Shown here in pieces: positions 31,118 to 42,284 of a stretch of 64,000 nucleotides of DNA. The translations under genes were made by a program, and so were the position numbers. The notes below the pieces were generated by a model. It was not told where the DNA came from, searched no databases, and saw only the letters and a program-made list of their open reading frames with translations. Origin of the DNA: Rhizoctonia solani (taxonomy: Eukaryota; Basidiomycota; Agaricomycetes; Cantharellales; Ceratobasidiaceae); assembly GCF_016906535.1 (NCBI RefSeq), contig NC_057379.1:1798001-1862000 (forward strand), read 5' to 3'. Position 1 is the first letter of the stretch, and the number at the start of each line of letters is the position of its first letter.

Positions 31118-32459
31118 AAAGCCATCAAGGAGACTCAATCTATTGTTGAGGGAGTATCCCAAACTGTCAATGGCCTCAAGGCTAGGGTTTCCCAAAACCC
31201 CCAACCAAGCACTCCCAAGGACCAGAAAATTCCCCCTCCAGTTGAGGAAACCCCTTGACCCCTACCCAAAACCAAGCCTATGCAAGAGGCTACACGCATC
31301 CACCCAGCCTTTACAGGCCCAACTAGACCCATCCCTGGGCTCTACCAGCCCACTCCAATCAAACCAGTCTGTCCCCCAATGTCCCCCCTCTACTTGGCTC
31401 CCTCTATCCAAATGCCTACACCTCCCCCTCCAGCTCCAATTACAGCTGCCACCCCTCAATTTGCGGCTGTCAAAGTAGATCATCTGGATCCCTACAAAGG
31501 GAAGGTGGGAAGCAAGGCCAAGCAGTGACTGACCCACATGCTTGCATGGGTCCAGCTAAACCAGAGGATGTTTCCCATGCAGATGGAAACCCTCTCCTTC
31601 CTGCTAATGAACATGGACAAAGCTGCTGGTGTGTGGGCCCACCCACATCTAGACCTCCTAGGGTCCCGCCGCACAATCATCCAGAACACAGATGACTTCA
31701 AAAGGGAATTCTTGGCAGCCTTTGGAGACCCAGATGCCACAAGGGCAGCAGAGCAAAAAATAACATTGCTTACACAGACCAGCACATGTGCCAATTATAT
31801 TACCAAATTCTGCACCTTGGCTATGGAACTAGATTGGAACAATGCAGCCCTCAGGGGTCAATTTGCATGAGGCCTCCACTGGGAGGTGTCATAAACAGAG
31901 GAAAATAGAACTAGCTGGAATTGAACCAGCTTGACCACTAAGCCATAGAGCCCTATTATTCCTCTGCTGACAACCCATGATTACACCTGCTACCCCCCAA
32001 ATTTGGGCTTGGGCCAGCATGCAACCACTTGTACTGGTCATGTGACCATGTCCAGGACAGGAGGTTAGCCAACAGATTGCAACCTACAAACATTGCCCCA
32101 CAATGCTCCTGGAGCTGCAGAATGCAGCCCTAGTTATCAATAACACTCTTCAAGAAGAATGTGCCAGCCACCTGCCCAAGGGTATTAAGCCTGGCAGTTC
32201 ATCCACCCCTAATAGGGGGACAAGTACTGGCCAGCCAGCCATGACCTTGAAGAAGCTCTCCAACAACCCCAACTTTGTGTTGGAAGAGGAGCATAACCGC
32301 TGCTGTGCCAAAGGCACCTGTATCAAATGCAGGAAAATGGGACATAAGTTTGCAGAATGCCACACAGGATGGAAGGCAACCCCTAAAGAGGACAAGGGGA
32401 AGCCTAAAGAAACTGCCAAAATTGGCAAAGAGTTTAGACCCAACTTGGGAAAAGACTAA
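31118..32459 (+). pseudogene. gag: D gag main part
   Basis: Aligned to B gag: proline-rich linker, HMLAWVQLNQRMFP, FLAAFGDPDATRAAEQKI, knuckle CIKCRKMGHKFAEC (second-cysteine spacing kept, Gly of B replaced by Arg). Stops interrupt it: near 31257, TGA at 31526-31528 where B has TGG, and TGA at 31868-31870 where B has an Arg codon. The solo T2 LTR splits it at 31887-32059. It ends TTG GGA AAA GAC TAA, heptamer 32447-32453. Confidence 0.85.
31887..32059 (-). repeat. T2: solo LTR of the TRIM family
   Basis: 173 bp, a close match to the T1 LTRs, with the exact TSD GGAGG (31882-31886, 32060-32064). It shows that T elements transpose as LTR units and then collapse by LTR recombination. The A-box and B-box words are kept. 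Confidence 0.9.
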
Positions 32460-33647
32460 GGGTACCTGCTGCCATGCGCAAGGACCCTAAGGACTCTAGC
32501 TTGTGTTTGGAATTTGTAATATATCTAGCACCAATAGAATAGCACCACTCTTCACAATTCCAATCAAGCCAGAAAAACAAGTGAATGCTTTAGAAGTCCT
32601 GATAGATTCAGGCACCACCTCATCATTTCTCCACCCACACACTGCCAAATTACTCTGTATACCATTAATAGATCTCCCACACCCCCACACCATCACTATG
32701 CTTGATGGGTCAAGCCCCCAGGCTGGCAAAATCTGGAAGAAGGCTAATCTTACCTTCTCCTATGATGGCAAGAAGATGACAGAAACCTTCCTCATCTGTA
32801 ACACTAGATCACATGCAGCTATCTTAGGATTGAAATGGTTAGATGCCCATAACCTGGAAATTGATTGGAACACCCACACATTGTCCTTCCCTCACACTCC
32901 CCCAGAACATGTGGCCATTGCAGAAGAGGAAGAAGCTGACAAAGACCCACTGAATGGAGTACCCCCCAAATATCACCAATACACAAAGGTATTTGGGGAA
33001 GAAGAGTTCAATAAGCTTCCCCCTCATAGGCACTACAACATTGGAATTGAACTTACAGAGGAAGGCCCCTTAAACTCTCCCCTATATAGTATGACTGATG
33101 CCAAATCTGCCACACTCAAGGATTGGCTCAGGGATGAGTTGAAGGCCAGAAAGATCTGTCCCATTAAATCTTCCATCAGTTCCCCTGTCATGTTTGTTTC
33201 CAAAAAGGATGGTTCCCGCCAATTGGTTGTTGACTACTGCTGCTTGGATAACCAGACCAAGAAGAATGTTTACCCACTACCCCATCCCAACAACCTCATG
33301 GCCCAGCTCTGTGGTGCCAAGGTCTTCACAAAGTTAGATCTACAATGGGGCTACAATAATGTCTGGGTTAAGGAAGGCAACAAATGGAAAACTGCATTCT
33401 GCACCAAATACAGTCTTTACAAATATTTGGTCATGACTTTTGGCCTTACCAACACCCCTGCATCTTTCCAACACTTCATGAACAAATTGTTCAAGGATCT
33501 ATTGGATGTATGCATCATCATCTACCTGGATGATATCCTGATCTACTTGAAGGATGATGCAACACACTCCCAACATGTCCATGAAGTATTGAAACAGCTA
33601 ATGGAAAACCAACTATTCTGCAAGGCATCAAAATGCACCTTCCATGT
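32447..33647 (+). pseudogene. pol: D pol 5' part (protease, RT), truncated by X3
   Basis: Open from about 32503 to the X3 junction. Protease has DSGTTSSF (B: DSGATSSF) and RT keeps [11 protein letters not shown]. Many Arg-to-Cys, Trp or Gln differences from B (VVDYCCL for VVDYRCL, QWGYNNV for RWGYNNV) point to C-to-T change at CGN codons. The frame stops at CTFHV, where B continues TSVEYLG. No continuation is present right of X3. Confidence 0.85.
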
Positions 33648-34442
33648 TGTTAAGAGTTGTGTAAGTACAGGAGTAAGAAAGAATTACTATATACAAAATG
33701 TATATGGGAGTAACTAAGAACTAGTATTAAGAATCAGAATATATGCACAGAATATATGCACAATATAGGCTAGGTTATCAGGAATAACAACTCCTAACAA
33801 ATAGTCTACCAACTATGAAGTGCAGGTGGTTGTTTATGTATAGTACCTTAGACTAATGTTACTTAAGCCTAAGTGACTAAGGGTATGTATACTTAAGGTC
33901 TCTGGGATAGTACCTCAGGTAAGAGGGCTACCTGACTAATGTACAGGATTTATAGGATCTGCCTAGTAAGTATAGGACTGATATATGCTTAAGTAACACT
34001 TAAGACTTATGGGGTTTACCTAAAATATATCTAGGATTCATGGGATATTATAGATAAAGCTATCTACAATATAGGGGGTATGTGGATTGAAACACTATCA
34101 CTCAATCACAACAATCCTTACAGTGTTGTTGCACTATACTCAATGCTGAACTCAACAACTGTGACAGTCAAGGGGCACAGGGTTGCAGTAAGTACACTAA
34201 TAGGTTACCCTGTGTCTGTTGGGACTGGCCTATGGTCTTAGTGTGCCAAATAACCTCCTATGCTATTTACAGTGAGTCAATCACTAAAGTAAATGCGCAG
34301 ATAAGCTGTTAAAGGCTTGTGTGTATATGTCAATATATAAGAGTGGATAAATGGATGCATTAGAAGTGTCTTCACAGGGTCCTTTTATACCCTGAGAAGG
34401 TGCACAAACAAGTATGTACATGATTGATACCAAGAGGGGGTA

Positions 34443-35675
34443 TGTTATGTATCACACATTTTTGCATTCACAGCTCACCATCCACAATAATCTGTATATA
34501 TCTGACTTTCTGATTTAATGGCCATTTGACTCCTATTTTCCATTATTCCTGTCATTACTCTATGTAACGCTCATATTGACTGTATGTGTTACATATCGTT
34601 CAATAGAGCTCCTTCCGCTCGTTCTAACGCTGCCTGTCATGTGCTCATACAATAAGATCTCATGGAGATATTAGCTTCACAAGATTCTATCTATGTGGCT
34701 CAAGTACCTTACTAATCATTATATTTGTATCTTTACATCTAGCTCATCACATGACTAGCTCTAACTTGGGAAATGAACCTTATTCCTAGCTTAGTTGAGT
34801 CATACCTCTCATGAGATTACTAAGGTTCTCCTTATCTAGTAATTTCTAGTGGCACTGCAAATCCTGCTTATGAGTCATTCTGCTTGCCACCAGAATGACT
34901 CACACTAATGACTCACTCTAAGTGCTCATTGGCTGCCAAGCATTTCTTGATAGACTGAGTCATGTATTTAGATGTTTCTATTTTTAACTAATTGCAGTTC
35001 AACCCAAGAGCAGTCACATTCCATCCTAGTCATATCTGTGCCTTCCCACCCACCAATCAAAGTCTTAGGAAGCACAGTCCTAAGCAAGTCATATTCATAC
35101 TCTGACTAGGTGAATGACTCAGTAACCTTGCCACTCTAGGGTATAAAAGGGGACTCTTGCATACCCTTGGAGGGCACCCACCCTACTTTACTCCACCTCA
35201 CTGTTACTGTTGACTGTCACTCTTGGGTTTGGGCTTGCCCCCCTCAATTGTGTGATATTTTGTGCCTCAAGATTTCAAATAACTTAAACTTGTATAAGTG
35301 GATCTCCCAAGTACCCATAGTGTGGAAAGGTTGTAGACCTGATACAGAGTTCTTAGGTTAAGTGAACAGAAGGCAATCATCCTTAAAGAAGGATATATAC
35401 TAAGTAACCAGTTAGTTCCTGCAACTAGGAGTGAAACTTACATAACTATCTCTGCCAAAGGGAACCTGAGCCAGTACTCTTGCTCTTACAGAAATACTTA
35501 CTAAGACACTTTACACTGAGAAAAGATATATCTGTAGTTGATTGTATTCAAGATAGCTAGACCCAGAGAACCCTAAAGAAGCTACTTCTTTACTTAGCTG
35601 GGAAATTGGGAAATCTTCCAACACAGACTCTGCTCAGCACCAGAGTCTCAACCTCTTTTCCCCCAATTTACAACA
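34443..35675 (+). mobile_element. Y: 1233-bp solo LTR of an unknown family
   Basis: TGTTATGTATCAC...TTTACAACA with the exact TSD GGGTA (34438-34442, 35676-35680). No coding capacity. GTATAAAAGG at 35141-35150 is a good TATA box on the plus strand. No relative elsewhere in the window and no internal region, so I call it a solo LTR with moderate certainty. Confidence 0.75.
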
Positions 35676-35983
35676 GGGTACAGGAGGTACATGTGGCAAC
35701 TGAAACACTTGAGGGAGCCAATACTTTGGTACATAGTAAACAAACAACAGTTCCTAATATTTGCCCCAAGGCAGCATTTACCTGTGTGGGTCCTTGGATG
35801 TCCCAAGGAGTAAATAGGGCATAACTCCCCCAAATGTTGTCTGTTTTGGGGGTTTGACCCAGCGTTCTGGAGCGCACAAACAGGCGCACCTAAGCGCAAG
35901 CAATTCAGCAGGGTGGGATGCCCGGGTGATGGAGAAAATGTGCATTTAGTGCATTGGCACTTAAGTGCTGATTAAGCGCCAGA

Positions 35984-36545
35984 TGTTGTACACCACTGTA
36001 AGGTGGGTACTTGCTAGTGGCGGGCGCTTAAGGCTGTAACTACTACAAGGTAAATCTACTCTACTTATGTAATCTAGGCTATCTACTGGGCGCTTTTAAG
36101 GCGCACTACTTTGACTACTGGGTGCAAAGGGGCCATAGGCCTGGGAGGTGTGGTAAGTGAGATAAGGGGGTGAGTGGCTATGCTACTCAGGGGCCAGTGA
36201 CTTAGCTGGCTGGATACCTTCTCTACTGAATAAGAGACAAGGTAAAATTGACTTGGTGTCTCCAAGCAATTTCCCTGCTGTATATATAGAAGTAAGGGCG
36301 CTATCTACATGGTCTGTGCGTGTGAGAAAAGAAGTACATAGGTGAAATAGGAAGTGTGCTGCAGGCTGCGCAGAAGCGTGGATTTCTCCTAAGCGCCCTT
36401 GGCACAGCATCTTGGCGTGGCATCTTGGCACAATAAGCACCAAGATCATGTGATTGAAAAACAAAAGATAAAGGGTTTGTAAAAAATAGTAGAAATATCA
36501 GAAAAATTGTCCAAATCCAGTGGTATAGGTAAGGAGGTAGTAACA
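35984..36545 (-). repeat. Solo family-A LTR in X3
   Basis: 562 bp, TGTTGTACACC...GTAACA, with the exact TSD CCAGA (35979-35983, 36546-36550). More TG/CA-rich than the A3 LTRs, so older than A3. Confidence 0.9.
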
Positions 36546-36597
36546 CCAGAGCACTTGCCTATGCAACAGGGGGGACCCTGAATATTTCTGTGTGCAG

Positions 36598-37167
36598 TGT
36601 TGTACACCACTGTAAGGTGGGTACACGCTGGTGAAGGCGGGCGCTTGTGGCCGTACTACTACACAGGGTTATGTAATCTAACTATGTAAGGCTATCTACT
36701 ACTGGCTAGGTCGCTTAAGGCGACAACTAACTATCTATGGGTAACGCAAGGGGGCCTTAGGCCTGGAGGTGTGATGAGTAAAGGTAGGGGGATTGCGTTA
36801 GCAGAACTTCTGGGGGCCGGCTACTTAGCTGGCTGGGGCCTCCTCAATGGATATGAGACAAGGTAAAAATCGACTTGGTGTCTCCAAGCAATTTCCCTGC
36901 TGTATATATAGACAAAGCACACTATCTACATGGTCTGTGCGCGTGAGAGAAAGAAGTAACTAAGACAAATGAGAAGCGTGCTGCGGGCTGCGCAGAAGCG
37001 TGGATTTCTCCTAAGCGCCCTTGGCACGGCATCTCGGCGCGGCATCTCGGCATAATAAGCGCCGAGATCACGTGATCGAAAAACAAAAGATATCAAGTCC
37101 GTAAAAAATACTAAAAATATCAGAAAAATCGTGCGAGTCCAATGGTATATGTTAGGAGGTTATAACA
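36598..37167 (-). repeat. A3 3' LTR
   Basis: 570 bp; internal A3 sequence begins at 37168 with the purine tract (plus strand CCCCCCCC). Confidence 0.94.
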
Positions 37168-37178
37168 TTGCCCCCCCC

Positions 37179-40100
37179 TTAAAGGCTCTTGGCGGAGTCA
37201 CGAGCCTTTTTCAGTCGTGACTTGTTGAATCGTTGGATTTCCTCTTGGCTGTGCTCTAGGAGTTCTTCCGGTTCCCAGGAATTGTCTTCCGGTCCATAAC
37301 CCTTCCATTTGATTAGGTAGAACCATTTCCCTCGTTGTCTTTTGGAGTCGATAATTTGTTCCACCTCATACTCTTCTTCCCCTTCTATTGTTTCAGGAGG
37401 GGGTTTTTCTGGGAATGGTTGACTTGGGGATATGTGTGCCCTGGATAACAAACCCACATAGAATACGTTGTGGATTTTAAGGGTTTCCGGTAATTTGAGG
37501 CAGTACGCGTGACTGGATACCTTCTCCAATACCTCAAAGGGACCTAGTTGCTTGGGGTCTAACTTGTTGGAATTTGTCCTAAGTTCTACGTTTTTTCCAT
37601 CTAGCCAGACTTTTTCCCCTATTGAGTATTCCGGGACGGTTCCTTTATCCCTTGTCATCCGTTCCTTGCTCATTCTGAGGGCTGCTTTGGCTTCCTTCCA
37701 TTCCCTGGCTAGGGTGTCTGCCACAAGGTCTGCTTCTGGGACGTTTGCAGGGATGTTTGACGGATTCATGATTGGATTTCTGCCATAAATCAATTCGAAT
37801 GGGGTTTTTCCAGTGGCTGAGTGCTTGGCGTTGTTATAGGCATACTCCGCAAGTGGTAACCACTTAACCCAATCTGAATGATCCGCTGCTACATAAGACC
37901 TTAGGTAGAACTCGATAAATTGGTTGACACGTTCCGTCTGGCCGTCTGATTCAGGGTGGTAGGCCGAGGAAAAGGAAGGTTTAATCCCTAATCGTTGGTA
38001 GAGTGCCCTAAGGAATTTCCCTGTGAATGTAGTCCCTCGATCTGATATAGTTTTGATGGGGAGCCCATGAAGTTTCCAGATGTGGGAGACAAAGAGGTCA
38101 GCCAAGCCCTTTGCTGAAACTTTTTTCAAGGTAGGGATGAAGTGGCCTAACTTGGAGAACGAATCAATAACTACCAGGATTGCATCATGTCCTTCTGACT
38201 TGGGAAAACCCGTGATGAAGTCATAGGAGATGGTGTGAAATGGAAAGGGGGGAACTTCTAAGGGTTTTAGGGCTATGACTGGGTTGTGGGCACGACGATT
38301 GGCTTGACAAGTGGGGCAGCATTCCACCCATTCCTTGGCGGATGATTTCATTCCTGGCCACCAGTAGTTGCGGCTCAAGAGCTCCAGGGTCCTTTGCTGG
38401 CCTGGGTGACCCGCTAGTGGAGAGTCGTGGAATTCCCTGAGTAATCGTTCCTTCAGGGCTTCTGAGTCCGGGACCACCAGTTTTCCTCGATACCACAGTA
38501 GATCTTCCTCCCAGTCGTAGTCTCTGTAAGCCTTCCGAATGGAGGGAGGAGCGTTATCCGCGTCTTCAGTTAGGAATTGGATGATAGGCTCAAGGGATGG
38601 ATCTTCCCTTAGCTTGGAGCGTATTTCCGTGACAATTTCCAGTTCCTCTTCTGATGTATTGGCAAAGACTTCTGCGGGGAGCATTACCTCTGGTTCTGGT
38701 GATGTATCAACGTAGTCCGATCGTCTGGACAGGGCGTCTGGTTTCCCTGATTGCTTTCCTGGGCGATAGTGGATCTCAAAGTTGAAGTCGCTCAGGAATA
38801 TGCGCCATCGGGCATGCCTACGGTTAAATGTTTGTGCCTGCATCCAATACTCCAGATTCCTATGATCCGTGAAGACCTGTACCGGTTTGTCCGTTGCTTC
38901 CAAGAATATTCTCCATTCCTCTAGCGCTTTGATGATAGCCAGGAGCTCCTTATCGTGGGTGTCATAATTGGCTTCTGCTCCAGAGAAGGACTTGGACATA
39001 TAGGCAATGGGATGCAGCCGGTTGTCTGGACCTCTTTGGCTCAAGATGGCGCCCATAGCTACTCCTGAAGCGTCTGTTTCCAGGTAGTAGGGGAGTTTGG
39101 GATTGGAGTGGATCAGAACCGGGGATTGAGTGACCAATGCCTTTAATTCTTTGAACGCAGTTTCTTCTGAATTTCCCCATGACCAAGGGGATTCCTTTTT
39201 TGTGAGATTATGGAGGGGGCGTGCTACCGAACTGAAATTGGGGATGAACCAACGAAGGTAATTAACAAACCCTAGGAAGGCCTGGACCTGCTTGACCGTT
39301 TTAGGTGTGGGCCACGTAGTAACGGCTTCGATCTTCTTCTGGTCCATGGAGAAGCCGGCGGGGGAAATAACAATACCGAGGTAATCTACCGTGGTGACGT
39401 GGAAGTGGCACTTCGACAGTTTACAGAATAGCTGATTCTTTAGTAACCGGGATAGTACCTCCCTGACATGGGATGGGTGTTCCTCAGGTTTTTCCGAAAA
39501 AATCAAGATATTATCCAAGTATATGACTACTGTGACGTCAATGAGATCCCTGAATAGGTCATTCATGAAATGCTGGAAGGCAGCGGGGGCATTGGTAAGG
39601 CCAAACGGCATTACCAGATATTCGAATAGCCCGTATTTGGTCCTGAACGCTGTCTTCCACTCATCTCCTTCCTTGATCCTGACGTTGTTGTAGCCCCAGC
39701 GTAAGTCCAATTTGGTGAAGATCTTGGCATGCCTGAGTTTAGCCATGAGATCGTCCTGTCTTGGCAAAGGATACACATTCTTATGGGTGACCTTGTTCAA
39801 CTTCCTGTAATCAACTACCAATCTAAGAGATCCGTCCGCCTTCTTGACAAACATGACGGGGGCGCCGGCAGAAGAGGTACTAGGACGGATCTTTCCTGTT
39901 GCCAATTCTTCGTCTATGTGTTGTTTTAGTGCCTTGGATTCCGCGTCAGTCATGCCGTATATTGGTCCTGGAGACAGTTTGGCGTCCGAAACAAGGTCAA
40001 TAGATATGTCATACTCCCTATGTGGCGGGAGGACCTTGAACTCTTCTTCACCAAAGACTTTAGCGAACTCGTGGTACTGTGGGGGAAGATTCGCTAAAGG

Positions 40101-40601
40101 GTTTGAGTCTGCTTCCTCTTCTGAGGCAATCTGAATCTGTTCAGGGAATGTGACTAGTCCCTGTTGCCAATCAATGAGAGGAGCCTCTGTTGTTAACCAA
40201 GTCATGCCTAGGATCGCCGGGGTGTTGCCAATGGGGCAAACAAGAAATGGTATGGAGTGGGTGTGGCCATTGGCCAAAACCGTGAGATGAACCTGGTGCC
40301 ATATGCGACCAGTCTGGGAGATTGTACCATCTAACATTCTCACAACTCGTGGATTTTCGAGTTGGGTTTTTGGGATTTTGAGTTTTTCTACTAAGCTCGG
40401 GGATATGAAGTTGGAGGTAGCGCCGGAATCTATTAGGGTTTTAATGGGTTCTGCCTGGGAATTTTGGACGTGTAGATTGATGAATAATAGCGGTTTTTTA
40501 TTAGAGTCAAGTCCAACAGAAACAAATTCTACGCAAGTATCTACAATGTCCTTTTTCTGAGTCGGGGGCTTGGCAGCAGTCCTCGACTTCAGTCTTTTCC
40601 C
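37179..40601 (-). CDS. pol: A3 pol polyprotein, open but with YLDN in RT
   Basis: The -1 frame is open from the heptamer to the stop at 37179. Protease LIDSGATSNF near 40430; RT; RNase H with LETDASG, HDKELLAI and FTDHRNLEY; integrase finger; core with SYDFI (GAC 38222-38220), SDRG and QTERVNQ; chromodomain near 37390-37260. In RT the YxDD motif is YLDN (AAT at 39512-39510), while A1, A2, B, C and D read YLDD. The second Asp binds catalytic metal, so RT is probably inactive. Everything else looks functional. Confidence 0.9.
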   Translation of the reverse strand, partial: GKRLKSRTAAKPPTQKKDIVDTCVEFVSVGLDSNKKPLLFINLHVQNSQAEPIKTLIDSGATSNFISPSLVEKLKIPKTQLENPRVVRMLDGTISQTGRIWHQVHLTVLANGHTHSIPFLVCPIGNTPAILGMTWLTTEAPLIDWQQGLVTFPEQIQIASEEEADSNPLANLPPQYHEFAKVFGEEEFKVLPPHREYDISIDLVSDAKLSPGPIYGMTDAESKALKQHIDEELATGKIRPSTSSAGAPVMFVKKADGSLRLVVDYRKLNKVTHKNVYPLPRQDDLMAKLRHAKIFTKLDLRWGYNNVRIKEGDEWKTAFRTKYGLFEYLVMPFGLTNAPAAFQHFMNDLFRDLIDVTVVIYLDNILIFSEKPEEHPSHVREVLSRLLKNQLFCKLSKCHFHVTTVDYLGIVISPAGFSMDQKKIEAVTTWPTPKTVKQVQAFLGFVNYLRWFIPNFSSVARPLHNLTKKESPWSWGNSEETAFKELKALVTQSPVLIHSNPKLPYYLETDASGVAMGAILSQRGPDNRLHPIAYMSKSFSGAEANYDTHDKELLAIIKALEEWRIFLEATDKPVQVFTDHRNLEYWMQAQTFNRRHARWRIFLSDFNFEIHYRPGKQSGKPDALSRRSDYVDTSPEPEVMLPAEVFANTSEEELEIVTEIRSKLREDPSLEPIIQFLTEDADNAPPSIRKAYRDYDWEEDLLWYRGKLVVPDSEALKERLLREFHDSPLAGHPGQQRTLELLSRNYWWPGMKSSAKEWVECCPTCQANRRAHNPVIALKPLEVPPFPFHTISYDFITGFPKSEGHDAILVVIDSFSKLGHFIPTLKKVSAKGLADLFVSHIWKLHGLPIKTISDRGTTFTGKFLRALYQRLGIKPSFSSAYHPESDGQTERVNQFIEFYLRSYVAADHSDWVKWLPLAEYAYNNAKHSATGKTPFELIYGRNPIMNPSNIPANVPEADLVADTLAREWKEAKAALRMSKERMTRDKGTVPEYSIGEKVWLDGKNVELRTNSNKLDPKQLGPFEVLEKVSSHAYCLKLPETLKIHNVFYVGLLSRAHISPSQPFPEKPPPETIEGEEEYEVEQIIDSKRQRGKWFYLIKWKGYGPEDNSWEPEELLEHSQEEIQRFNKSRLKKARDSAKSL

Positions 40602-41779
40602 GATTCGGAATCCTCGGCAACCTTAGCCAACTCTTTCACTGTGGCCTTCCAGCCATTGGGGCACTGTTTGATACCATGTCCCTTTTGACCGCACTTGACG
40701 CAGAGGCCAGACGCGCGGCGGCGATCCCTTTCTTCCGGTGTTACGTAGTTAGGGTCTTCTGACAGTTGGACCCGTTGAGTGGTGGTGGTGGAAGTAGTGG
40801 CCACGGTGGCCGGGGACTTGGCGGGTGCCTTCTTCGGGCGGTTCTCCTCGTTTTTGCGGCGTATGTTGTCAATTTTTATGGAAGCCGCAAAAATTGCTTC
40901 GAGTTTGTCAGGAACGCTATCTTTGGTTGATAGCAATTCCTTCACCTTCCAGTGGAGGCCTTGCGTGAACTGCGCGATGTAGGCTTCCTCGTTCCAGTCT
41001 AATTCCGCCATGAGATTGCGGAACTCCGTGACATACTCGGAGGTTGTGGTGGTTTGGGAGAGTGCCGCAATTTTCCTGGCAGCGGCCCTCTTGGCATCTG
41101 GATCGGCAAACGCCTCTTTGAATTTGCCCGTTAGGGCCTGGATGGTGGTAGGAGGGTTCCCTTCTCCCTTGATGATTGCCCCAATGATGGGGAGCGCCCA
41201 GTCTGCGGCCTTATTGGTCATGTGGTAGAGGATCCACACAACCATCTGCTCCTCCTCGTCAAATTGGTCCCGGTGAAGGGCTACCCAGAGCATCATTCTA
41301 TCTAGCCACTGGGTGGCTTTGCGGCCCCTGGTGTCTCCCTTATATGGGTCGGGGAGGTCCATTTTAGGCCGTTTTACGCTGGACCCTGCGTCAAAGGGGG
41401 TTAGGGACCCTAGATGCCTTCTAGGCGTTCCTTGAGGCTCCTTTTTGGGGCGCCTTGGTTCTTCCTCTTCCTCTGAGTCAAACCCGGTTCCTCTGGAAGG
41501 CCGGAATGGGGCCTTGAGTCCAGGCCTAACCGTGCCTGGAGTGTGGGCTTCTCCTCCCGAGTGGGTGGGAGGAGTGACAGGCCCAGTCGATGGGCCAGGC
41601 TTGGCTTGGGCTGCTCCTTGGTCTTTATCCCCAAGGAGGTCTGCGGTCTCCTTGCATATGGCCCTGAGCTCAACAATCTGTTGGCTCTGGGCTCGGATTT
41701 GGTCCTGTAGGGACCCGACGGTGGCTGTGAGGGCTGTGATAGCCTTGAGGAGAGCGGAAGGGGACGGCTCTGGTTCCAT
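40589..41779 (-). CDS. gag: A3 gag
   Basis: 396 residues from the ATG at 41779 (MEPEPSPSALLKAI). Same domain order as A2: coiled segment, linker, capsid-like core, knuckle CVKCGQKGHGIKQC. In-frame codons continue upstream of this ATG without another ATG. Ends GGA AAA GAC TGA. Confidence 0.9.
   Translation of the reverse strand: MEPEPSPSALLKAITALTATVGSLQDQIRAQSQQIVELRAICKETADLLGDKDQGAAQAKPGPSTGPVTPPTHSGGEAHTPGTVRPGLKAPFRPSRGTGFDSEEEEEPRRPKKEPQGTPRRHLGSLTPFDAGSSVKRPKMDLPDPYKGDTRGRKATQWLDRMMLWVALHRDQFDEEEQMVVWILYHMTNKAADWALPIIGAIIKGEGNPPTTIQALTGKFKEAFADPDAKRAAARKIAALSQTTTTSEYVTEFRNLMAELDWNEEAYIAQFTQGLHWKVKELLSTKDSVPDKLEAIFAASIKIDNIRRKNEENRPKKAPAKSPATVATTSTTTTQRVQLSEDPNYVTPEERDRRRASGLCVKCGQKGHGIKQCPNGWKATVKELAKVAEDSESGKD
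40595..40601 (-). other. Slippery heptamer GGGAAAA at the A3 gag-pol junction
   Basis: Minus-strand codons TCG GGA AAA GAC TGA. The stop is TGA rather than TAA, but the heptamer and its distance to the stop are the same as in A1 and A2. Confidence 0.67.
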
Positions 41780-42284
41780 CCTTGGCAGGTCTCGCGGAGT
41801 GGGTGATGTGCTGCAAGAGGCCGGTTGGGAATTGGTTGGAATGGAACGTTGAGAGGAGCGGCTAGTAGGACGGGAGTATGGGTGGGGGACGCCAGAGCGT
41901 GTGGATGGAATAATTGGAAACGGCGTGGGGGAATAGGTGCCTGATGCAGGACTTATGAGCGGTTTTTTGTGTAGTGTGTGGGCGCTAAACCTTTGCGTCA
42001 AGCACCTAGCGTTGAATAGTCCCTACAACAAATCAACAGATCTGGCAATCGTGATATGAGCGGGTTTTCTACAAGCGGGTGTTTCAGCTGACTAAGGTCG
42101 CTAACTACTGTGTTCCGGCAAAACACGTGGTACGCGGGGGATCAGAACTCGTCTGCCTTGTAGCAATTTGGTACTACGTGGGGGTGGGGGATTTTTGATT
42201 ATTATATCCCGCAAAGTAGCCCCAATCACGTGATTTCCCTTGTGCTAGTACAGGGAGTCTTCTCCTTGTCGATCAAGCCTACAA

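Larger units (their letters stand above)
9430..33647 (+). mobile_element. Relic D: degenerate B-like Ty3/gypsy element, split by C and T2
   Basis: Two plus-strand parts, 9430-10047 and 31118-33647, join cleanly across C through the TSD AAAGC (10043-10047 and 31118-31122). Leader, gag and pol match element B at the protein level, with in-frame stops and a striking loss of arginine codons (Arg in B is often Cys, Trp or Gln here). No 5' LTR is seen; A0 abuts the leader at 9429/9430, and TAGTA (9430-9434) may be the A0 target. The 3' side ends inside RT at the X3 insertion (33647), and no continuation is found right of X3. Confidence 0.85.
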
